The notes beneath the pieces are model-generated. The model saw only the letters and a list, made by a program, of their open reading frames with translations, made no database searches and was not told the DNA's origin. Shown here piece after piece: positions 24,677 to 34,899 of a stretch of DNA of 64,000 bases; within the stretch, counting starts at the first letter, position 1; every line of letters begins with the position of its first letter. Source of the stretch: Epiperipatus broadwayi (taxonomy: Eukaryota; Onychophora; Udeonychophora; Euonychophora; Peripatidae); contig JAQFVV010000064.1 in the NCBI GenBank assembly GCA_028023455.1, positions 708,825 to 772,824 of the forward strand. Direction: 5' to 3'. The translations under genes and the position numbers were made by a program.

Positions 24677-24837
24677 CTCTCCATACAGTATGTTCACTAA
24701 ATGCAAGCTTTCATAATCAATTGATGCATGAAGGTTTGCACATAAAATCCCTGTCTAGAGCCTACTCATTCAACATCCCCAGACTAGTTTCTTACTTGTG
24801 GTTTTCATCTGTGAGGAGCTTTGCATTTGAAAGGTGA

Positions 24838-24896
24838 ATCCAAGGCTTCCCACTGATGAAGCCCACAAGATAGAAACTAGTCTGGTAGTGTTGGAT
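24838..24896 (+). ncRNA. Hammerhead ribozyme, family B first sense copy
   Basis: CTGATGA (24853-24859), GAAA (24873-24876) and helix III ACTAGT are present, with C17 at 24882. Outer helix I ATCCAA/TTGGAT is intact. Stem II has an internal mismatch, so activity is uncertain. The antisense arm's counterpart near 24788-24811 is more decayed. Confidence 0.7.
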
Positions 24897-25295
24897 GAGT
24901 GGGTACTAGATAGTAATTTTATGCACAAACCTTCCTGCATCAATTGATTATGATAGTCTACACTTGGTGGCACTACTGTATGACAGTTTGATACTCTTAT
25001 TAACAAACTGAGTAAGCATATGAAATGGTAATCATGTGATGTTTAATGTTTTTATACCTATCCTACCTCTAGGATAAATAGTGCCTGTGGTTTTTGAAAA
25101 ATCAAAGACACCAAAATGTATAGATGCTGAACTGAACTCAGATCTATATGGCTATACAAGTGAATGAGCTTGGATTGGGAACATTATGATGTTTTCATCT
25201 TAGGCTCATAGACTTATAGTTAACCAAATAGATAAAAGGTGGCTGCTAGATAAAAGCTTGCATTAAATCCTAATATCTAGGTAGAATGCCCTCAA

Positions 25296-25354
25296 ATCCA
25301 AGGTTCATCATTGATGAAAGCCACAAGCTAGAAACCGGCCTGAGGATGTTGGAT
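25296..25354 (+). ncRNA. Hammerhead ribozyme, family B second sense copy (mutated)
   Basis: The first core reads TTGATGA (C3 changed) and helix III/cleavage site reads ACCGGCCT, so it is probably inactive. Stem II AGC/GCT and outer helix I ATCCAA/TTGGAT remain. Confidence 0.6.
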
Positions 25355-25462
25355 GAGTAGGCCTAGATAGGGATTTTATGGACAAATCTTCTAGCATCAA
25401 TTGATTATGAAGGCTTGCACTTGGTGCCACTACTGTATGGAGAGCTTGATTTTTTTATTAAA

Positions 25463-28269
25463 TAAAAGAATGATGAAAAAATAAAAACTGTCTTTTTTAA
25501 GAAATTTTAAAAAAATGAAAATAACTTACATAGAATTAAAGACAATTTTTACAAAATTTGTTAAAATAATTATTCACTTTTTCATACATTAATTTTAATT
25601 CTATTTGTATAAGCTCAGAAACTTTAAAGAAATGACATTATAACAAAGTTTTAATAGTTTTAGTATCTCTTGATGTATGATACATCTCATAGCAGGAGTT
25701 AAAGTTTCACTGGTTTGTACTCTTATTTTGCATACTGGTCATTTTTTTCTACTTATTTATTTTAAAACATTTTTTTCTGCTATATCTAGACAGATCTCCT
25801 TTTTTTTGCTAATAGTAGATAAGTGCGTTATCTATTTGAATTAAAGCATTAGAATTATTGAAAAAAAAAAATCGGCTTCTATTAAATTATAAGTTATTTA
25901 TTACATGGTAAATGAACATTATCATCAGATTATGATGATGATGATCTTCTTTTGCACTACTTTATATACAAAAGCCATAAGGATAAATGATATTTCAGAG
26001 AAACATTGGCAATAGTTTACTGTGTAGAGAATTTATGTGACCATAGATGGGTCAATATTAAGGACTTTGAAAGATTGTTGAATAGAATAATTTCTCAACA
26101 TGAATTACACTTAAACAGCATGCCAAAACATTTTCTAATTTCAACTTTGGGATAATAAATATAATGTGAATATAATCCAAATAATAGTCATTGTGGTTAT
26201 AATATTGCCTTTTAAAGAGTTTTGATCTAGTGGCATAATTATATATTTAACAATGTGTTGTTATTGGAATGTAACAACTTCTAATCATTTATTTTCAATC
26301 ACTGTCAATCATTGAATGAAGATCTCTCCAAGTTTAATCCAATGTGTTCTCTTCTCTATACAATTGTAGCAACTATCCTTATCTGCTATTCAATTGTCAC
26401 TTAGTTTTTTCCAGATCTTTAACAATCTTTTGTTTTCTAATTTAATACTTTAATTGTCCATTGTTGTCATTTTTCCTAAATGTATGGCCTTCCCTTTTTA
26501 TTTTACTTTTTTAATTCTTTCGGTGACATGTTGTTCTCTACTCATGTATGTGACTTTCAATTCCTTCTTGTTTTCTCGAAATGCACCCTTTCTATATTTC
26601 ATTATATGATCTGAAATGAGGATGTTTTTCTTTTCCTGTTATGTGACCGAGTTTCAAATCTATATGTACAAATTGTTAAAATACCTTTATTAAAAACTGT
26701 GATTAAAAACTAAGCTACTTTTAAAATTCTATATAAAATATTTTTAAGAGTAATGAATTTATTATCATTCTTAAACAGATATTATTTAAATGAAATATTA
26801 TTAAAACATTGCATAGATCATGTTAAGAATCATATTTTTTAACACTGAAACATGCCTTCTAAAAATTTATAATGAATGGGAAGATAATTATGAAAATAAA
26901 GCTAATGACTTTTCTCCTATGGCTATAAACTCCAGAATATTTGGTATATTAATTAATCAGAAGGAGATAAGATGATAGGACAAAAGATAAGGAAACGAAA
27001 AAAATTTTTGGGATATTAGTGAAGACAAAGATAACTATTAATAAAACATCTTTCTCTCTGTCTTACTAGAGTCGTATTTTTTAGATAGTAACAAACTTTT
27101 TATACTAACAATTTAAACAATGTATGCAAACAGAAAATGAAATTAACGAAAAGTTTTATTTCAGTGAAATGGGGGGCATTTATTGTTGCAAGGAGTACTT
27201 TCAAAACTTGAATATAAAATATCTCTATTTAATTAGAAACTGTGTATTTACTTGATGTCTATTTTAATTTCTATTCCTAATATTTAACTGTGCTCTTATT
27301 TAATTAGTGTTGTATCAACAAATTTAAGTTATCCAACCAAAAACAAAATGAAAGGGGCATTTCTGTGAATAGTGGAGTCACTCCTGCAAGATACTTCATA
27401 ATCCTAATGTAAGCATGACAGTTTCTATAAGCAAGTATTTTATCTCCTTCTTTAAACATCTAAATGTGATCATACGTTTCAGCCAGTTTATATCTATAGC
27501 TATAATGATCTGATGTCAAGTGTATAATAACAGTAGCATCTGTACAGCTATGTGAATAAATAGATTCTTTTTCTCAATAAAGCTTTAGACTATTTTGCAT
27601 AAAAATTTAAGGGATCCAGAAAGTATCACTTTAAAAAAAATGCATAACCAAGCCTGCCGAAATATTTTTGAAACTTAAATTTAAAAAAGCAATCCATATA
27701 ATTTTAGTGACAAGACAAATTATACGATTTAATTTTTAAATGAAATGATTTTAAAAGATTCTACTGTATATATGTGTGTGTAGTTCATCATGACCACATT
27801 TGTGAACAAATTATTAAAAGTCAAAAATTCGTTGTCAAGATAACATTATATATATATAATTACATTTTGATATTCTGTCATTTTAACTACTAATGTAAAA
27901 AATACGAAAGCAGAGTTTAAATTTAAAATTTGGTACGACTTATTATACTTTTAACTCTTTAGTGTCATATTCATGGTTAGTTTGCTGAAAACATTAATTT
28001 TTAGCTGCTTTAAATGTAATTTGATTTTTTGTTCATTACGTATTCATTTCGGGTAATGAACAACGCCTCTTTTATTTTTCGTTTGCGATCGTTTCTTTAT
28101 TCCACAAAATTTTCAACATACAGATCGCCACTATGGCCATGCTCCCTTTCATATATATATAGTTTGCTGTTATTTCATTGTTTTGTTTAAATAATATAAA
28201 GATTATGATGACACAGTTTATGTACAATTCCAATCAGCAGTCGGTACTCATAGTTTATATATGTATAAT
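25463..28269. other. Intronic AT-rich stretch
   Basis: I recognise no gene or repeat family here. Confidence 0.5.
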
Positions 28270-28442
28270 ATAGGGGAAGAAATGCAAGGAGGTTTTCGAT
28301 TGGATAGGTTATAGGAGTTACTTTATTAGTAGTTACACAAGTTATACATATGAATAGAAATACAGGTAGACAATTATATATGATTTTTATAGATATAGAG
28401 AAGGCATTTGATAGAATAAATAGAAATATATTATGGATGGAC
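28270..28442 (+). pseudogene. Non-LTR reverse transcriptase fragment
   Basis: QGGFRLDR near 28288 and, in a shifted frame, LYMIFIDIEKAFDRINRNIL near 28373-28432 match the RT motif pair QGGFRxGR...FIDxEKAFDxIxR of RTE-like LINEs. The catalytic first aspartate (FID) is present. Stops and a frameshift lie between. The fragment ends abruptly where the family C ribozyme repeat begins. Confidence 0.7.
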
Positions 28443-28519
28443 AGTGAGGATTGCCAATTCCTCTACAAGCTTTATGATAAATGCTTAGCCAAAGCCAGCA
28501 CTTAAAATATCTCTGTCAG

Positions 28520-28589
28520 GAACCCTCCCTAAATCCCTAACCATGGTTTCGTGCTTTGGCACTCCTCAGAGAGGTGTCAGGGTAGGTTC
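28520..28589 (-). ncRNA. Type I hammerhead ribozyme, family C (intact core)
   Basis: On the minus strand: CTGAGGA (28569-28563; position 7 is variable in hammerheads), perfect stem II GTGC-CAAA-GCAC, GAAA (28550-28547), self-complementary helix III ACCATGGT and U17 at 28539. Helix I has an inner AGGG/CTCT part (one G-U), an interior loop, AGGG/CCCT, a mismatch and GGGTTC/GAACCT (one G-U). This is one of the best-formed structures in the window. Confidence 0.85.
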
Positions 28590-28715
28590 AGACACTAGAT
28601 CTAAAAATACCAACCCAAAGCCAAGCACTTATTTAAAAGATATCTATTGAGTGGAAAATCTGAAATTTTCAGACATCTACATGTCTTCAAACCCAGCTAT
28701 CCAACTCAAATAGCT

Positions 28716-28750
28716 ATATGGGGCTGATAGATCTTCAGCCATACCATATA
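28716..28750. other. Shared second hairpin, family C copy
   Basis: TATGG/CCATA and CTGA/TCAG stems sit at the same relative place as in families A, B and E. Confidence 0.5.
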
Positions 28751-28965
28751 TTAGTAGTCTTAGCAATATAAAATTGCATAAGACTTATGGCAGAGACTAT
28801 AAATAGTCAAAATAAGAGTCATAGATCACATGACTCTATCTCTTAAGCTTGTAAGTTATAAACAATAAGGATTGCCAATTCCTCTACAATCTTTGTGATA
28901 AAAGCTTAGCCAGAGCCAGCACTTAAAATATCTCTGTCAGGAACCCCTCCCCAAACTAAATTTCA

Positions 28966-30423
28966 CTTTTGAACAATCCTTAATTTTTACTTTTTAGCTT
29001 TTTAAATATTACAAATGCTGAAACACTTGAACCATATATAAATAAATGGTATAACACACACACACGCACGCATATATATATATATATATAATTAATATTT
29101 ATTCTCCTTACAGATTTATCATATTTAGTATGTGTACATAATGATATATATATATATATAATATTTTAAATACAAGTATAGTATTTAAGCTTAAGTTAGA
29201 TATAAATAGGTGGGATTTGAACCCAAACGTTTAAGCTTGCTTCAGTCATTCAGTCTTATACAACTCATACACCATGACCATATACACATGAAAAAATAAG
29301 AATTGGATTGTGGAGAAAAATGAAACCTGGCCATTAATTAAAACAAAGTGTTGTTTCATCAGTCAACCTCTGGAGGAGCAGATTAAATTTTCAAAATGAA
29401 TGAAATATTCTTTGCTTATTTAAAATGTGAATAAATAATTATTAATATCTAGTAAATCTTTTTAGAGCATTTATTATATTGCTTTTATTTGCTAACAGAC
29501 TGTTAGTGGCAGAAATTTTCTAAACAGATGATATTTGCCATCACTGTAATTTCCATCGTAAGGTTACTCAGAAAAATATAACCTGTTATATTTTAAAATA
29601 AAACATTTCTCTAGAAAATAAGATTGTAGTGATGTATATATTCTTAATTTCTAATAATTATTACACAATTACTGAGCAAAATCATTACAAACTTTTCAAA
29701 AAATCAAGTATTTAGTCATTTGTAATATTTTCTCAAAGTAATATTGCAAAGTTTGAGACTGTCATGAATACAATGGCTTATCATTTATTGCAGTTTAGCA
29801 AACATTGAAATGTCTGCATGTCTGTTATCATGACATCTTTACACTTGTTTTGGAATTAAAATATTAATATAGACATGAGTTTTAACATTAGAAGAAAAAG
29901 TTAGCCAAATCTTTTAATAGGGGCTATATTCAAATTGAATTTCTTGATTCTTCAGATGTGGTTTCGATGTCTGAATGAAAACAATAGTTAAATGAAGCTT
30001 ACAATTAAAACTAAAAAATTACACACATTTCTTAAAGCATATTGAAGATCTAGAAACACTTTTTAAATTTGATTTGAAAATATTCAAAATTTTTCTATCC
30101 ACTAGTCCAGATTTAGAAACCAGATCACCTACCTAAAATATTAGACTATCAAGTTATTTTGACTGCTATTTCTTTATTAAATATTAAATTTTAGCCAATT
30201 CTATTTAATTTAAATCTACTAAATTTCAATTTTAAAATTTTATTATAACTTAATTATTGAAAATTTTTACAAGTATTTTCAAACAAGCAAACAAACCAAC
30301 AAATGGAAGCATTTTATAAAAATAATAAGTGAAAGAAACATATAACTATAAATATAATGGATAATTTATTAAACAAGTAATAACTGAAAGACAGGCTTAT
30401 TTATACCTGTGTCTATATATATG
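28966..30423. other. Intronic AT-rich stretch with a SINE remnant
   Basis: On the minus strand at 29200-29295 there is a tRNA-like head with the box-B-like GGGTTCAAATCC (29224-29213), related to the tRNA-like part of family D. A CA/TA microsatellite lies at about 29050-29091. No gene is supported. Confidence 0.55.
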
Positions 30424-30644
30424 TAATATTAGGGTATGAGCACAGACTTTCACATGACCCACTTATAGTATGTATATGTAGAGATGATAATCTGGACCAA
30501 CTGATGATTGCTGGTTTAGCATGAAATACGTATATTGGTGATTATTTATCTTTTCAACATATATGTGTTTAAGTGTATCGGTATTATTAGATGGAGTGGA
30601 GAGTGGTGGGTCATGTGAAAGTCTGTGCTCATACCCTAATATTA
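30424..30644 (+). mobile_element. Family D ribozyme cassette bounded by perfect 38-bp inverted repeats
   Basis: The 38-bp arms 30424-30461 and 30607-30644 are perfect inverted repeats. They enclose a 145-bp interior that carries an intact-core hammerhead (30486-30546). The whole is a 221-bp unit, much shorter than the ~430-bp family D monomers at 31-32.6 kb and without their tRNA-like part. Confidence 0.8.
30486..30546 (+). ncRNA. Type I hammerhead ribozyme, family D (intact core)
   Basis: CTGATGA (30501-30507), stem II TGCT/AGCA with GGTTT loop, GAAA (30523-30526), self-complementary helix III ATACGTAT, and A17 at 30534. Helix I pairs ACCAA with TTGGT, has a 3-nt bulge (GGT), then pairs GATAATC with GATTATT. 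Predicted cleavage is 30534/30535. It lies in sense orientation within the host gene's intron. Confidence 0.85.
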
Positions 30645-31059
30645 AACAATTAATACAATATTGTAAATAGTAATAAATTATGGGAGTTGGCCATTTATAT
30701 TGAAATCATTAATATTCTATATTAATAATGATTTTTTGATTTTTTTTAAATTTTAATTATAACTTACTATTCAGAATAGCAATCATGCCATAACTTAGCT
30801 AAAGTTTATAACCCTTTCTATCTAACATACAAAGAATCTTGTTTAAAGTTTCTAAAATCTCCAAATACGTCTTCATCTACTAAACAGAAAATTCTTTCAC
30901 TGAGTTAGATTATGAATGTTTCACTGAGATGAATTCATGTTTCTCAAGGCTAAGGAAATAATGAAGAACTGTTGAACCTCAACTAATAGCAGCATAGTTA
31001 TTTTGATGCTGCATTTTATTTTTATCATACAACCATGAAAATACTTGTTATAATACAGT
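30645..31059. other. Intronic AT-rich spacer
   Basis: Nothing recognisable is seen. Confidence 0.5.
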
Positions 31060-32655
31060 TTTATCACATATGCATATATATTAGAAAAGACTTGAACTCA
31101 GATATTTAAGATCGCTACAGATATGCACTTTATCTTACACAACTGATACACATGATCATGTACATGTGAAAAAGATAAATGATTTCAAATATATGTATTT
31201 CATGCTGAATCAGCATTCATCACTTAGTCCAGATTACCATCTTTGACACATATATACAATCAGTGATCAGTTTATATTAAGATAGAAAATCTTCATACTT
31301 TAATGAACAGGCTTCAATCTTCTCCACCCTCCAACTCTTCAGCCATCTGTATCATTGAAAATCTAATGATGGGATGCTCAAAGCCCTCATTGGTGTCAAT
31401 ATTAGTGTCATACTAATGTTAACATTAAGTCACTCTGACTCCTCACATATAAGACTTTAATATGTCCATTTAATATCACAGAAGAGGAATAGATAGAATA
31501 CAGATTGAATATGTAATATTCAAATATAAGTATATTGTTTACACAGGGAGTTGAATTCGTCCATCTTATACAACTGATACACATGACACATATATGTGAA
31601 AAAGTTAAAAGATTTCCAATATACATATTTTATGCTGAAAGCACTCATCAGTTTGTCCCAATCACCATATCCCACACATATATACAATCAATGATCAGTT
31701 TATATTAAGATAGAAAATATTCAAACTTTAATGGATAAGCTTCAATTTCTTCCATCATCCAACTATTCAGTCATTTATATCATTAAAAATCTAATTCAAA
31801 ATCCTTGTTCATGCCAATTTTGCTGTCATATCCATGTTGACTTTAAGCCACATTGTCACTTTACATGTAGGACCTTAACATGGACAGAATACAGTCTGAA
31901 TATGTAATATTCAAATATATTTCCTATACTAAAGTTAATATAATTAGAAACGAATTGAAATCAGATTTTCAAGCTTCCTATAGCTATGCATTCCAACTTA
32001 TATAACCAATAAACATTATCACATACATGTGAAAAAAATGAATGGTCTCTAATATACATATTTTGCATTGAACTAGTACCCATCAGTTGGTTCAGATGAC
32101 CATTGCCCACACATATAAACAATCAGTGCTCTGTTTATATTAAGATAGCAAATCTTCAAACTTTAAGGAAAAGCTTCAATTTTCTCCACCCTCTAACTTG
32201 TCAGCTATCCATTTATATTTATATATTTAAATAATTCATATGCAATCTGTATTGTTCAACCCTCTTCTATGTAATTAAATAGACATATTAAGATCCTATA
32301 GGTGAAGGGTCAGAGTGACTTAAAGTCAACATAGGTATAACAATAATATTGGCATCAACAAGGGTTTTCAATGACATTGATGGCTGAAGATTTGGATGCT
32401 AGAGAAGATTGATCTTTGTCAATTAAAGTTTGAAAATTTGCTATCTTAATATAAATTGAGTCATGATTGTATATATATGCAAGAGATAGGGATCTGAATG
32501 AACTGATGAGTGCTGGTTCAGCACTAAATATATATATTGGAGATTATCTTTTTCACATTTCACATGTATGAATTCATATCTATCCATTGTATAAGATGGG
32601 TGCATAGCTATAGGAAGCTTAAAATTCTGAGTTCAAGTCCCTTTTGTAATATATA
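31060..32655. mobile_element. Family D array: three units in minus sense and one inverted
   Basis: Units at about 31075-31530, 31535-31915 and 31935-32235 repeat in one orientation, with core-to-core spacing of 430 and 433 bp. A fourth (about 32235-32655) is inverted. Each has a hammerhead-like block followed, in ribozyme sense, by a tRNA-Lys-like segment (GTTGTATAAGATG and GAGTTCAAGTCCC in the fourth). In ribozyme sense the array starts with an antisense copy followed by three sense copies. All four cores carry disabling changes: GTGATGA near 31220, AAAA near 31630, CTGATGG near 32091, TAAA at 32525. Confidence 0.75.
32487..32548 (+). ncRNA. Hammerhead ribozyme, family D fourth unit (mutated second core)
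   Basis: CTGATGA is at 32503-32509 with a perfect stem II GTGCTG-GTT-CAGCAC, but the second core reads TAAA. The G10.1-C11.1 pair preserved here indicates the ancestral family D stem. Confidence 0.65.
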
Positions 32656-32745
32656 TATATGTCAACAGATGGCGTTCTACCAAAAACACCGTCGAGCGTA
32701 TGTTTACATAAACGTCAGAGCAAGCATTTACTATCTCTAACTTTA

Positions 32746-32803
32746 ATTCCACTTTCAGATCATGATTTCAAGCTATTTACTATCATCAGTGAAAGATAGG
32801 AAT
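32746..32803 (-). ncRNA. Hammerhead ribozyme, family E copy A
   Basis: Core CTGATGA (32789-32783) and GAAA (32769-32766), helix III ATCATGAT, C17 at 32758. Stem II is AGT/GCT with a G-U pair. Core intact. Confidence 0.78.
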
Positions 32804-32921
32804 AAGAAACTAGATCTAAACACAAACTCTGAGTGTTTATGAAACAGTTTCTATTCAGCTTGCAAGCATGAATCTTTTAGACATGTAATGATTTCAAACT
32901 CAGCATAGCAAGCCAGATAGC

Positions 32922-32957
32922 TATATGGGTCTGATATCAGTTCAGCATCACCACATA
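32922..32957. other. Shared second hairpin, family E copies
   Basis: TATGGGTCTGA...TTCAGCA...CACATA at 32922-32957, with its inverted counterpart at 33301-33336. It has the same stem order as in families A, B and C. Confidence 0.55.
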
Positions 32958-33142
32958 GTAGAAGCCTCTGCAATATATACCATTGCTAGAAAGACCTCAA
33001 AGGTACATTTATGAAAAACAAAAAACAAGTTAAAAACTTGCTAATGCTTGTATTTATGTCAACAGATGGTGTTCTACCAAAAACACCATCAAGCGTATGT
33101 TTACATAAACGTCAGAGTGAGCATTCACTATCTCTAACTTTA

Positions 33143-33200
33143 ATTCCACTTTCAGATCATGATTTCAAGCTATTTGCTATCATCAGTGAAAGACAGGAAT
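33143..33200 (-). ncRNA. Hammerhead ribozyme, family E copy B
   Basis: CTGATGA (33186-33180), stem II AGC-AAATA-GCT, GAAA (33166-33163), helix III ATCATGAT and C17 at 33155. Core intact. Confidence 0.8.
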
Positions 33201-33454
33201 AAGAAACTAGATCTAAACACAAACTCTGAGCGTTTATGAAACAGTTTCTATTCAGCTTTGAGGTCTTTCTAGCAATAATATATATTGCAGAGGCTTCTAC
33301 TATGTGGTGATGCTGAACTGATATCAGACCCATATAGCTATCTGGCTTGCTATGCTGAGTTTGAAGACATTACATGTCTAAAAGATTCACGCTTGCAAGC
33401 TGAATAGAAACTGTTTCATAAACGCTCAGAGTTTGTGTTTAGATCTAGTTTCTT

Positions 33455-33512
33455 ATTCCTGTCTTTCACTGATGATAGCAAATAGCTTGAAATCATGATC
33501 TGAAAGTGGAAT
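33455..33512 (+). ncRNA. Type I hammerhead ribozyme, family E copy C (intact, sense to host intron)
   Basis: CTGATGA (33469-33475), stem II AGC-AAATA-GCT, GAAA (33489-33492), self-complementary helix III ATCATGAT and C17 at 33500. Helix I pairs CTTTCA with TGAAAG, has an interior loop (TGT against T), then pairs ATTCC with GGAAT. Every expected element is present. Confidence 0.87.
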
Positions 33513-33645
33513 TAAAGTTAGAGATAGTGAATGCTTGCTCTGACATTTATGTAAACATACGCTTGACGGTGTTTTTGGTAGAATGCCATCTGTTGACATA
33601 AATACAAGCATTAGCAAGTTTTTAACTTGTTTTTTGTTTTTCATA

Positions 33646-34899
33646 TATATATATATAAGGAAATAGAAATAATTTTAAAAAGTCTGTGCCCTCTACTGTT
33701 GAAAATATTGAGAATATAATAAAAAATATCAATATACTTTTAATGATAGATTTTACCTAAAGTGAATCAAACAGAATTTTATTTAATTGTTTGTCTGGTT
33801 ACATCACAGATGAAGTCTATCCAGAAAAATACACTAAGAATTTTAAATTCAGTTAGCATGTGTGTATATGTTTGCACTTATCTTTATTATTTTTTGTAAG
33901 TTGTAGTAATATACTTATCTGTATTGATAAAGTATTTATTAACATGTTACATTCTATGTTTCAAAGCATTCTTTATTGATTAAAAAACCAATGATTACAT
34001 CGGTAAAATTGGGCTTACACAGTAAGCATAAGTCTGTTCCTGTGTCTAAACAGTTCTGCTGGGAATATGATTGCTTACAGATATATAGAAGAGAAAAAGT
34101 TTTCTCTTGAGTTCTTTGTGTTGTGTTTTGGTACTCTTTAAGGCATCGAAAGTTTCCTGAATTCAGCTCATCTAATTTTTTTATATACATTATGTTGATG
34201 TACCCCGTCCTGCCAGTTTTGATGTATTGTGTTCATTTTTAGCTGTGTTATTCTGTATCACTTTTCCTGTTTTTCAACTATTGTGCTGATTTTAGTTTAA
34301 ATAGTGACCAAATTGCAACAGAAATATCTGGTGGTGCTAGCATGTTATCCCTTTCTTTTATTTTTTCTAGCTTGTGGTGGAACATGTTGAGGTTTTGTTT
34401 TGCATTGTAGTCGAAATTGAATTTACATCTGATGTACCAATGCACATACAAGCTAAATGTCACTGCTCTTAGTGTTGGGATTGCATTTTTTTATACATGT
34501 AAATGTGCATTATACAACATTTTCCTGTTGGTATACATATATTTTTAAGTTTTATAATAAGTAAGCTTATCTTGTTCATAAATAAAATTAATGATCGTTC
34601 TTAAACGCCTGCATGAAAGCACCCTATACATCCCTAGCTTATATATAATATTTGCATCAACATTCAATTATTAATATAAATTTGTAGACCTGTTTTAGAT
34701 TATTGCATTTTATTAATGAAAATAAGTAAATTATATATTGTACCTTCACTTCTAGAAAATATATAATAATAATAAAACAGGACTAGTTCAGATAAATGGT
34801 TATGCTCGACTAAAATGTATATAATAGATAATAAAGATATTCTATGTTAATGTTTATTGTTTAACTAGCTCTAACTAATTAGAAATAATAATATGGTTT
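33646..34899. other. Intronic stretch with unrecognised open frames
   Basis: Minus-strand open frames 33954-34190 and 34278-34463 lie in a somewhat less AT-rich block and might be a decayed mobile-element protein. I recognise no domain and would not call a gene. Confidence 0.4.

Larger units (their letters stand above)
24510..25462. mobile_element. Ribozyme family B cluster: antisense, sense, sense
   Basis: The antisense arm (about 24518-24835) includes ATCACATGATCACCATTTC and the CTCTCCATACAGTA block and is interrupted by a SINE. A sense unit follows (about 24836-25290), then a partial second sense unit to 25462. Cleavage sites of the two sense copies are 458 bp apart. The same family appears at 44.86-45.57 and 49.73-50.77 kb. 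It codes no protein. Confidence 0.75.
28443..28965 (-). mobile_element. Ribozyme family C repeat: one full unit plus a partial direct copy
   Basis: A unit from about 28446 to 28866 is followed by a direct partial copy (about 28868-28960) sharing ATTGCCAATTCCTCTACAA and CTCTGTCAGGAACCC. The offset of 421 bp gives the monomer. The partial copy stops just inside the hammerhead's helix I. No antisense copy is seen here, unlike the other clusters. Confidence 0.7.
32656..33645. mobile_element. Ribozyme family E cluster: direct, direct, inverted
   Basis: Copy A (about 32659-33000), truncated direct copy B (about 33020-33258) and inverted copy C (about 33260-33645). B stops at TTCTATTCAGCTT, and C continues beyond that point, so B and C fold back with a loop. 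Cleavage sites of A and B are 397 bp apart. Mirror-image open frames at 33011-33202 (+) and 33453-33644 (-) are products of this palindrome and not genes. Confidence 0.85.

Noticed and set aside
29320-29365. CTGATGA on the minus strand upstream of a tRNA-like head, at the position of the family D ribozyme
   Set aside because: No GAAA core and helix I does not pair; at most a relic.
31060-32655. CRISPR-like array of repeats
   Set aside because: Units are ~430 bp, diverged and partly inverted, with internal RNA structure; this is a eukaryotic transposon array.
33011-33644. Two 63-residue peptides on opposite strands that are almost identical
   Set aside because: They arise from the family E palindrome and span its hammerhead; there is no gene.
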